DNA from: Paramuribaculum sp.
GTDB taxonomy: Bacteria; Bacteroidota; Bacteroidia; Bacteroidales; Muribaculaceae
Reading direction: 5' to 3'
Length of the DNA: 6,548 bases
Assembly (NCBI GenBank): GCA_029051835.1
Contig: JAIDKJ010000037.1
Span: 1 to 6,548, forward strand
Shown: in pieces, positions 1-5,678 of the stretch
Position numbering within the stretch: the stretch's first letter is position 1
How the letters are laid out: each line of letters opens with the position of its first letter
Notes under the pieces: model-generated
Seen by the model: only the letters and a program-made list of their open reading frames with translations
Database searches by the model: none
Told to the model about the DNA's origin: nothing
Program-made: the position numbers and the translations under genes

Positions 1-40
1 CTACACGCGTAAGATCGTCGGCAGCGTGACATGTGTATAA
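1..40. other. Illumina Nextera i5 adapter remnant (non-genomic contig end)
   Basis: Bases 1-6 (CTACAC) equal the end of the P5 adapter. Bases 7-14 (GCGTAAGA) equal a standard Nextera i5 index (the S517/N517 sequence, from memory). Bases 15-27 (TCGTCGGCAGCGT) equal the Nextera read-1 sequence, and 31-40 (ATGTGTATAA) equal the core of the Tn5 mosaic end. Two single-base differences occur at 28 and 30, and the mosaic-end match degrades after 40, though 47-50 (ACAG) could be its last bases. All three forward frames hit a stop here (10-12, 27-29, 38-40), as expected for foreign sequence in front of a truncated gene. The order and spacing of the parts make chance very unlikely. Confidence 0.92.
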
Positions 41-41
41 T

Positions 42-1076
42 ACACTACAGCAGACTCTGCGCGAACGTCATCCGACCTGCATGTGCTCCGTACCGCGCTT
101 CTGGGAAAAGGTCTACACCGTCATCGAGAGCAAGATGGCCGAGATGAATCCCCTGCGCCGGTTCATAGCCCGGCGGGCACAGAAAGTGGGCCGGCGCCGC
201 AACCTCGACTACGCCCGGCTCGGGCTCCGCGCGCCGTGGCTTCTGGAGATGCGCTACAAGTTCTACGACCGCCTGGTGTTCACCCCGCTGCAGCGGGTGA
301 TCGGAGTGGAGCGCGGCAACATCTTCCCTACCGCCGGCGCGCCGCTGTCGCCCGCAATTACTGAATTTTTCCATTGCTGCGGCATCAACGTGCTGATAGG
401 CTACGGCCTCTCCGAAACCACCGCCACGGTATCATGCTTCCCGCGCACAGGCTACGAGATAGGCACCATAGGCACCCCGATACCGCGGGTGCAGGTGAAG
501 ATCGGACCCGACAACGAGATACTCGTGAAAGGCCCCACCATCATGACCGGCTACTACCGCAAGCCTGAAGCCACCAAAGAAGCCTTCACCGCCGACGGCT
601 GGCTGCGCACCGGCGACGCCGGACGCATCGACTCCACCGGCGCCATCATACTCACCGACCGTCTGAAAGACCTGTTCAAGACCTCCAACGGCAAATATAT
701 AGCCCCGCAGGCCATCGAAAGCCGTCTTGGAGAGGACAAATACATAGACCAGGCAGCCGTCATAGGCGACCGCCGCAAATTTGTCAGCGCCCTGATAGTG
801 CCCGCTTTCGGCGAACTGCGACGCTACGCCGAAGCCCACGGCATAGCCTCGGACGACGATGTGGCGCTCGTGGCCGATCCGCGCATCCACAGCTTCTACG
901 AAGAGCGGCTCGCAAGGCTGCTCGCCGACATGGCCCCCTACGAACAGATAAAACGTTTCACCCTGCTCCCACGGCCATTCACCATGGAGAGCGGCGAACT
1001 GACCAATACTCTGAAAATCAAGCGTCGCGCAGTCGCCGAACGCTACGCCGAAGAAATTGAACGGATGTATGTTTGA
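42..1076 (+). CDS. Long-chain acyl-CoA synthetase (AMP-binding), C-terminal part, 5' truncated
   Basis: This is the C-terminal part of an ANL-superfamily (FAA1/FadD-like) enzyme that activates fatty acids to acyl-CoA through an acyl-AMP intermediate. Visible landmarks, with genome positions: CSVPRFWEKVY (about 84-116), the GGAPL-like stretch AGAPLSP (333-353), the adenylate motif GYGLSETT (399-422), GTPIP before the hinge, the RTGD motif whose Asp binds the ribose (606-617), DRLKDLFKTSNGKYIAPQ (657-710), and the C-terminal NTLKIKRR (1005-1028), which carries the expected catalytic Lys. Family members are about 550-640 residues, so roughly the first 40% is missing. The frame is open from a GTG at 33, but that GTG lies in adapter sequence and is not a start. 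Genuine codons begin somewhere between 41 and 51. It ends in TGA, 32 bases before prfB. Substrate chain length cannot be read from the sequence. Confidence 0.93.
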   Translation, partial: TLQQTLRERHPTCMCSVPRFWEKVYTVIESKMAEMNPLRRFIARRAQKVGRRRNLDYARLGLRAPWLLEMRYKFYDRLVFTPLQRVIGVERGNIFPTAGAPLSPAITEFFHCCGINVLIGYGLSETTATVSCFPRTGYEIGTIGTPIPRVQVKIGPDNEILVKGPTIMTGYYRKPEATKEAFTADGWLRTGDAGRIDSTGAIILTDRLKDLFKTSNGKYIAPQAIESRLGEDKYIDQAAVIGDRRKFVSALIVPAFGELRRYAEAHGIASDDDVALVADPRIHSFYEERLARLLADMAPYEQIKRFTLLPRPFTMESGELTNTLKIKRRAVAERYAEEIERMYV

Positions 1077-1103
1077 CGCTTCGGCCGATTTTCACTATTT
1101 TTG
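1072..1103 (+). promoter_or_regulatory. Bacteroidota-type promoter for prfB
   Basis: A -33 element TTTG at 1072-1075 and a -7 element TATTTTTG at 1096-1103 are separated by exactly 20 bases. This fits the known Bacteroides primary-sigma consensus (TTTG, 19-21 bases, TAnnTTTG) at every defined base. The -33 element overlaps the ligase stop codon, whose TGA is 1074-1076. Because the -7 element sits only about 3-7 bases before the transcription start in this group, transcription should begin near 1106-1111. That is essentially at the prfB ATG (1109), which predicts a leaderless or near-leaderless mRNA. Confidence 0.75.
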
Positions 1104-1108
1104 CATTC

Positions 1109-2227
1109 ATGATTACACAGGAACAACTTAAGGAAACCGCCGAGCGCACAGAGGCGCTCCGCCGATATCTCGACATAGACTCCAAGAAGATAGAAGTAGA
1201 AGAGGAGGAACTGCGCACCCACGTACCCGACTTCTGGGAACACCCCAAGGAAGCCCAGGCGCAGATGAAGAAAATCAAGGATCTGCAGGCATGGATCGAG
1301 GGCTATGCCGAGGTGGCCGACGCAGTGGAGGAGCTGACCATCGCCTTTGAATTTGTAAAGGAGGGCGACATGGACGAATCGGAACTTGACGCACTCTACG
1401 CATCGACCATCGACAAGATAGAGCGTCTGGAACTCCGCAATATGCTCCGCCGCGAAGAGGACAAGCTCGGAGTGGTGCTCAAGATCAACTCCGGCGCCGG
1501 CGGCACCGAGAGTCAGGACTGGGCGCAGATGCTCATGCGCATGTATCTGCGCTGGTGCGAGGCCCACGGCTACAAGACCTCCATGGCCAACCTGCTCGAA
1601 GGCGACGAGGCGGGCATCAAATCATGCACCATCAACGTCGAGGGCGACTTTGCCTACGGCTATCTGAAGAGCGAGAACGGCGTTCACCGCCTGGTGCGCG
1701 TGTCGCCCTACAACGCCCAGGGCAAGCGCATGACCTCGTTCGCATCGGTGTTTGTCACCCCTCTGGTCGACGACACCATCGAAGTGCGCGTGGATCCCGC
1801 CCTGCTCTCGTGGGACACATTCCGAAGCGGCGGCGCCGGCGGACAGAACGTCAACAAGGTGGAATCGGGCGTGCGCCTGCGCTACCAGTTCACCGACCCC
1901 TACACCGGCGAGAAAGAGGAGATACTCATTGAGAACACCGAAACCCGCGACCAGCCCAAAAACAAGGAGAACGCCATGCGCCAGCTGCGTTCGATACTCT
2001 ACGACAAGGAACTGCAGCACCGCATGCAGGAGCAGGCCAAGATCGAGGCCGGCAAGATGAAAATCGAATGGGGATCGCAGATACGCAGCTACGTGTTTGA
2101 CGACCGCCGCGTAAAGGACCATCGCACCGGCCACCAGACATCCGACGTAGGCGGAGTGATGGACGGCGACCTCGACGGATTCATCAAGGCCTATCTCATG
2201 GAGTTTGCCGCCACCGAACAGGACTGA
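1109..2227 (+). CDS. prfB: Peptide chain release factor 2
   Basis: RF2 recognises UGA and UAA stop codons in the ribosomal A site and triggers release of the finished protein. The 372-residue product has the usual family length and order: an acidic helical N-terminal domain (about 1-115), the stop-codon-reading domain with the tripeptide SPY at 199-201 (SPF in E. coli), and the catalytic loop SGGAGGQNVNK at 240-250 with GGQ at 244-246. A Ser occupies the residue equivalent to E. coli 246. The C-terminal RSYVFDDRRVKDHRTG is also typical. The ATG at 1109 is chosen because it begins the conserved N-terminus; the TTG at 1073 would add 12 unconserved residues. The usual +1 frameshift site is absent: codons 20-22 read TAT CTC GAC in one frame where E. 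coli has TAT CTT TGA C. The gene ends in TGA, a codon RF2 itself reads. It probably shares a transcript with plsC. Confidence 0.97.
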   Translation: MITQEQLKETAERTEALRRYLDIDSKKIEVEEEELRTHVPDFWEHPKEAQAQMKKIKDLQAWIEGYAEVADAVEELTIAFEFVKEGDMDESELDALYASTIDKIERLELRNMLRREEDKLGVVLKINSGAGGTESQDWAQMLMRMYLRWCEAHGYKTSMANLLEGDEAGIKSCTINVEGDFAYGYLKSENGVHRLVRVSPYNAQGKRMTSFASVFVTPLVDDTIEVRVDPALLSWDTFRSGGAGGQNVNKVESGVRLRYQFTDPYTGEKEEILIENTETRDQPKNKENAMRQLRSILYDKELQHRMQEQAKIEAGKMKIEWGSQIRSYVFDDRRVKDHRTGHQTSDVGGVMDGDLDGFIKAYLMEFAATEQD

Positions 2228-2274
2228 TCACGCCCGCAATCATATCCACCCGACCGAAAAAAACGCAACCGACA

Positions 2275-3012
2275 ATGCTCTTCCTCTACCGCATCTATCA
2301 GATATGCGTGATGCTGCCGCTGATGCTGACAGCCACCGTCATCACCGCCCTGACTGCCATAGCCGGAGCCTCGCTCGGCGCCGGACGCTGGGCCGGCTAC
2401 TATCCCGAACGGATATGGAGCCGCGTCATGTGCTGGCTCGCTTTCGTGAGAGTGCGCGCAGTGGGTCGCGAAAACATCGACCCGCAGCAGAGTTACATAT
2501 TTGTGGCCAATCATCAGGGAGCCTACGACATTTTCACCATCTACGGATGGCTCGGACATCAGTTCCGCTGGATGATGAAGAAAGAGCTGCGCCGCATACC
2601 GCTTGTCGGCTACGCCTGCGAACGCATACAGCAGATCTACGTGGACCGCTCCACCCCTTCGGCTCTGCGCCACACCATGGAGCGGGCCGAGCGTCTGCTG
2701 AGTTCGGGTCTGTCGGTGGTAGTGTTTCCCGAAGGAGCACGCACATGGGATGGCAAAATGCGCGCATTCAAGCGTGGCGCGTTCATTCTTGCCGAGGAGT
2801 TTCATCTGCCGGTAGTGCCGCTGACGATCGACGGAGCCTTCGACGTGCTTCCGCGCTTCAAGCGCTTCCCCGTGCCTGGCACCATCACACTGACCATCCA
2901 CCCGGCCATCAATCCTCCCGCCGACGGCTCGCACTACAATCTGCCCGAGCTCATGGCTCGCTGCAAGTCGACCATCGAGTCGGCGCTCCCCGACAGCTCC
3001 TCTTCCAATTAG
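2275..3012 (+). CDS. plsC: 1-acyl-sn-glycerol-3-phosphate acyltransferase (PlsC family)
   Basis: The enzyme transfers an acyl group to lysophosphatidic acid, forming phosphatidic acid for membrane lipid synthesis at the inner membrane. The 245-residue protein has a hydrophobic N-terminal segment (about 11-33, probable membrane anchor). The acyltransferase motifs follow in order: NHQGAYD (79-85, the H-x4-D catalytic pair), KKELRRIPLVGYA (102-114), FPEGAR (151-156, glycerol-phosphate binding) and VPLTI (181-185). Length and motif spacing fit the family. It starts 47 bases after prfB with no promoter motif or Shine-Dalgarno between them, so co-transcription is likely. The acyl donor (acyl-ACP or acyl-CoA) cannot be told; the nearby acyl-CoA synthetase makes a lipid theme plausible. 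The C-terminus is a low-complexity Ser run (SSSSN), and its last codons and TAG stop resemble a worn copy of the adjoining 9-base repeat. A related lysolipid acyltransferase substrate remains possible. Confidence 0.9.
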   Translation: MLFLYRIYQICVMLPLMLTATVITALTAIAGASLGAGRWAGYYPERIWSRVMCWLAFVRVRAVGRENIDPQQSYIFVANHQGAYDIFTIYGWLGHQFRWMMKKELRRIPLVGYACERIQQIYVDRSTPSALRHTMERAERLLSSGLSVVVFPEGARTWDGKMRAFKRGAFILAEEFHLPVVPLTIDGAFDVLPRFKRFPVPGTITLTIHPAINPPADGSHYNLPELMARCKSTIESALPDSSSSN

Positions 3013-3055
3013 TCAAATAAGTCAAATAAGTCAAATAAGTCAAATAAGTCAAATA
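3011..3055 (+). repeat. Five perfect 9-base tandem repeats (AGTCAAATA)
   Basis: Five head-to-tail identical copies of AGTCAAATA fill 3011-3055. The first copy supplies the last two bases of the plsC TAG stop. The preceding nine bases (3004-3012, TCC AAT TAG) match the same-phase unit TCA AAT AAG at 7 of 9 positions, so the end of plsC looks like a sixth, degenerate copy. The last copy contributes its final six bases (3050-3055) to the left arm of the terminator hairpin. The unit is a multiple of three and contains no stop in the plsC phase, so the stop depends on one T (3010). Confidence 0.97.
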
Positions 3056-3097
3056 AAAAAGTGTGCTTCACGATCGCGAAGCACACTTTTTTATTTG
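3050..3097. terminator. Bidirectional intrinsic terminator between convergent plsC and hexosaminidase gene
   Basis: Bases 3050-3069 and 3078-3097 form a perfect 20-bp inverted repeat around an 8-base loop (ACGATCGC). The inner nine pairs (GTGTGCTTC with GAAGCACAC) are GC-richer and the outer part is A-rich on one side and T-rich on the other. Each strand therefore gives a stable stem followed by a U run. It starts 37 bases after the plsC stop and ends 17 bases from the stop of the minus-strand gene, so it can serve both convergent transcripts. Confidence 0.93.
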
Positions 3098-3114
3098 GGT
3101 CAACAGAGGCAGGA

Positions 3115-5433
3115 TCAGTTGATCTCTATCTCATCGACGAATACGAAGGCCGGCTTGCCTTTGCCGGGATGCCAGTCGGGCATCGATGTTTCAGGCTGAA
3201 TGCTCACTCTTACGTAGCGGGCGTTTACAGGCTCGAACGCAAGCGAATGTGTCACGATAGTGTTGGCGCCCTTGTCCATGCGGGGATATTCCTCGGAAGC
3301 CACCTTGGTGAAGCTCTTTCCGTCGGCGCTGACCTCTACGGTCATGCGGCGGGCGTCGAACACCCAGTCGCCCGTAGCCACGCATGTGCGCACGGTCACA
3401 TCCTTTACAGTCTGCTCGCCTTCGAGGTCTACCTCGGCCACGAGATCCTTGCCGACAATGCCTACCCAGTCGCCGTTGCCGTAGCCGCTCGTGCCAAACT
3501 TGCCGTCGGTAAGCGTCATGCCACCCTTGGCCTTGTAGCGGGGATGCAGCTCGTTGAGGAGCTTCACGGGGTGGGTGGTGGCAAGGTTGAACGACACGCT
3601 GTCGACATAAACGTTGCTGCGGCCGCTCTTGCGTATGGTGACAGCCTTGACAGTGGAGGTCTTGTCGAGCTTCACGGGCTGATCGTAGAGCGTCGACTCC
3701 TCGGTAGGCTCAGAGCCGTCGAGAGTGTAGTAGATAGGAGCGTTGTCGACGGTCGAAAGCTCAAGCATGATGGCATGGCTTACGCTGTCGGGGGTGAGCG
3801 TTCCGGCTACATTGAACATGTGGCGGGCATAGTTGTAGCCGTTGGCATCGTAGTGGGCTATCATCTGCGGCATACGGCCTGCGAAGGCCTTGTAGTCCTT
3901 GGGGGCGTTGCTCCACTGCACCTCGGCCAGAGCGGCCATACGGGGCAGCTCCATATACTGTACCTGAGCGTAGGTGGGGATATATTCGGTCCAGAGATTG
4001 GCCTGCACACCCTTGATATGGGCAGCCTCCTCGGGAGTGAGATCGGAGGGAAGCGGCTCGTAGCTGTAGACGCGCTCCACGGGGAGATAACCGCCTATGG
4101 CTATCGGCTCGTTCTCGCGGTCGAGAGTCTGATAGTAGTCGAAATAGAGATACGAGTTGGGGGTCATGATGACATCGTGTCCGCGACGTGCGGCTTCCTT
4201 GCCGCCCTCCTCGCCGCGCCACGACATGACTACGGCTCCGGGAGCGAGGCCGCCTTCGAGTATCTCGTCCCAGCCGATCATCTTGCGTCCCTTCGAAGCG
4301 AGGAAGTCGCTGGCGTGGTGTATCACATAGCTCTGGAGCTTCTCCTCCTTGGTGCCGTGGCTGTCGGCCTTGAGTCCGAGCTCGCGTATCTTGGCCTGGC
4401 ACTTGGGGCATTCAGCCCAGCGGGTTTTGGGGCACTCGTCGCCTCCGACATGGATATACTCCGAGGGGAAAATGTCGACCACCTCGGCAAGCACGTCGTC
4501 GATCAGCTTATAGGTAGAGTCGTTGCCGGCGCAGAGCACGTCGTCGCTCACGCCCCACTGCTGCCACACCTCATACGGGCCGCCGGTGCATCCCAGATGG
4601 GGATAAGCCTTGAGCGCTCCGAGCATGTGACCGGGCAGGTCTATCTCGGGGATGACGGTGATATGGCGGTCGGCGGCATACTTGATGATGTCGCGGGCCT
4701 CGTCCTGAGTATAGAATCCCTCCACGGGAATCGAGTCGTACTGACCCGAATTGTGTCCGATGACAGTGCCTCCGCGCTTCGAACCGAGTTCGGTCAGTCC
4801 GGGACGGCTCTTGATCTCCAGACGCCAGCCCTGGTCGTCGGTGAGATGCCAGTGGAGCGTGTTGATGTTGTGGAGGGCGAGCATGTCGATGAAGCTCTTT
4901 ACGGAGTCGGTGGGGAAGAAGTGGCGCGATACGTCGAAATGCGCTCCGCGATAGGCAAAGCGGGGTTCGTCGGTGATGGTCACCGGCGGGAAGAGCACAT
5001 TGCTCTGCTCAGCCTGCGGTATCGACTTGCGGAGAGTCTGTATGCCGTAGAAGGTGCCTGCGGCCGAAGAGCCGTTGATCTCTATCGATGCGTCGCCCAC
5101 GGTGAGCACATAGCCTTCGGGGTTGGCGCCGCCGAGATCGTCGCGGAGCGCGATCACGTCGGATTCGGGCGCCGCGTCGGTCACTTTAAGCTCGTGTCCG
5201 GTCATCTGCTTGAGATATCCGGCAAGAAGCTCCGCGTCATTCTTCAGCGCTTCGTTGCCCGCCGGGTAGGCGATCTGAGTGGAAGCCGTGAGGTGGAATC
5301 CCTCACCGCTGCCCTCCTTCACCTCCTGCGGCAAAGGGATCACACTGTAGGAAGCAGTCTGTTCGCTCCTGCTCCCGCATGCAGCCATGACGGCGCAGAT
5401 CGCCGCCACAGCCAGATACTTGATTTTTTTCAT
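3115..5433 (-). CDS. GH20 beta-N-acetylhexosaminidase, lipoprotein
   Basis: This exo-glycosidase removes terminal beta-linked GlcNAc or GalNAc from glycans such as mucin, host N-glycans or chitobiose-type sugars. The 772-residue product begins with a lipoprotein signal peptide ending MAAC (lipid-attached Cys19). A GH20b-type N-terminal domain covers about 28-155. The catalytic barrel (about 158-510) shows YRGAHFDVSRHFF (161-173), HWHLTDDQGW (194-203), PEIDLPGH (262-269), HVGGDE with the catalytic Asp332-Glu333 pair, GWDE (387-390), SWRG (404-407) and the active-site Trp481. A chitobiase-like C-terminal domain with YTLDGSEPT (569-577) follows, then a discoidin/CBM32-like sugar-binding domain (about 635-772). 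All catalytic residues expected for substrate-assisted hydrolysis are present. No acidic surface-export signal follows Cys19 (GSRSEQ), so a periplasm-facing location is favoured, by inference. It resembles nahA-type enzymes of Bacteroidales. It appears monocistronic. Confidence 0.96.
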   Translation of the reverse strand: MKKIKYLAVAAICAVMAACGSRSEQTASYSVIPLPQEVKEGSGEGFHLTASTQIAYPAGNEALKNDAELLAGYLKQMTGHELKVTDAAPESDVIALRDDLGGANPEGYVLTVGDASIEINGSSAAGTFYGIQTLRKSIPQAEQSNVLFPPVTITDEPRFAYRGAHFDVSRHFFPTDSVKSFIDMLALHNINTLHWHLTDDQGWRLEIKSRPGLTELGSKRGGTVIGHNSGQYDSIPVEGFYTQDEARDIIKYAADRHITVIPEIDLPGHMLGALKAYPHLGCTGGPYEVWQQWGVSDDVLCAGNDSTYKLIDDVLAEVVDIFPSEYIHVGGDECPKTRWAECPKCQAKIRELGLKADSHGTKEEKLQSYVIHHASDFLASKGRKMIGWDEILEGGLAPGAVVMSWRGEEGGKEAARRGHDVIMTPNSYLYFDYYQTLDRENEPIAIGGYLPVERVYSYEPLPSDLTPEEAAHIKGVQANLWTEYIPTYAQVQYMELPRMAALAEVQWSNAPKDYKAFAGRMPQMIAHYDANGYNYARHMFNVAGTLTPDSVSHAIMLELSTVDNAPIYYTLDGSEPTEESTLYDQPVKLDKTSTVKAVTIRKSGRSNVYVDSVSFNLATTHPVKLLNELHPRYKAKGGMTLTDGKFGTSGYGNGDWVGIVGKDLVAEVDLEGEQTVKDVTVRTCVATGDWVFDARRMTVEVSADGKSFTKVASEEYPRMDKGANTIVTHSLAFEPVNARYVRVSIQPETSMPDWHPGKGKPAFVFVDEIEIN

Positions 5434-5506
5434 CTGGTATTTTGTGATAAATAATGTTGGTCTATCAGGTCATTGGTATTAATCCGAAGTAAGACGGTAT
5501 TAGCTA

Positions 5507-5514
5507 CAAAGATA
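5507..5514 (-). promoter_or_regulatory. Probable -7 element of the hexosaminidase promoter
   Basis: Read on the minus strand this is TATCTTTG, a full match to the Bacteroidota -7 consensus TAnnTTTG, 73 bases upstream of the hexosaminidase ATG (5433). At the expected distance upstream (about 5534-5540) there is no clear TTTG, only a weak ATGG at 5540-5537, so the -33 element is poor. The predicted transcript would start near 5500-5504 with a leader of about 70 bases. An A/T-tract region at 5548-5567 lies further upstream. Confidence 0.5.
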
Positions 5515-5614
5515 GGCATTACTCTACGGTCGTGTCCCATATAAGTCCTTAAAAAAACGAAAAAAGACGTTTAGCCGCGCCGTAGCCGGTATTTCATGAA
5601 CGGCCTAAACACAA

Positions 5615-5657
5615 TGCTGCCGGGAAGCGCCGCATTGCGGAGCGCCTCCCGGCAGCA
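5615..5657 (-). terminator. Intrinsic terminator of the DUF5723 gene
   Basis: Bases 5615-5630 and 5642-5657 pair as a 16-bp GC-rich stem. The single non-Watson-Crick position (5626 with 5646) is a U-G wobble in the minus-strand RNA but an A-C mismatch in plus-strand RNA. A small inner hairpin (CGC ATT GCG, 5631-5639) lies in the loop. On the minus strand the stem is followed by a T-rich stretch (ATTGTGTTTAG). It begins 21 bases after the stop codon of the barrel gene. The wobble polarity and the T-rich tail both point to minus-strand use. Confidence 0.8.
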
Positions 5658-5678
5658 CATATGCCGTGACCGGCCGGA

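Larger units (their letters stand above)
5434..5678. other. Intergenic region between two minus-strand genes
   Basis: These 245 bases hold the probable hexosaminidase promoter (5507-5514) and the terminator of the upstream barrel gene (5615-5657). The stretch 5434-5600 is AT-richer than its surroundings, including A runs at 5551-5567, as is usual for a promoter region. I see no tRNA, small ORF or riboswitch-like structure in it. Confidence 0.7.

Noticed and set aside
33..35. GTG as start of the acyl-CoA synthetase
   Set aside because: It lies within the adapter sequence, the product would lack the N-terminal half of the family, and a stop sits just upstream because the adapter is foreign.
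1073..1108. TTG start extending prfB by 12 residues with a 4-base overlap of the ligase stop
   Set aside because: The added residues (LRPIFTIFAF...) do not match RF2 N-termini, and the region is better explained as a promoter. The ATG at 1109 begins the conserved part.
2205..3020. A 271-codon plus-strand frame overlapping plsC
   Set aside because: It is out of frame with plsC, which has all four acyltransferase motifs, while this frame has no recognisable domain and is rich in Arg, His and Ser, as expected for a shadow frame.
3011..3055. CRISPR array
   Set aside because: Units are 9 bases and directly abutting, with no spacers and no cas genes.
3061..5454. A 797-codon open frame on the plus strand, opposite the hexosaminidase gene
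   Set aside because: It is the exact codon-for-codon reverse complement of the GH20 gene. It stays open only because that gene avoids TTA, CTA and TCA codons. It has no recognisable domain, begins in the terminator hairpin and contains long biased runs. The bias itself is consistent with GC-rich codon preference.
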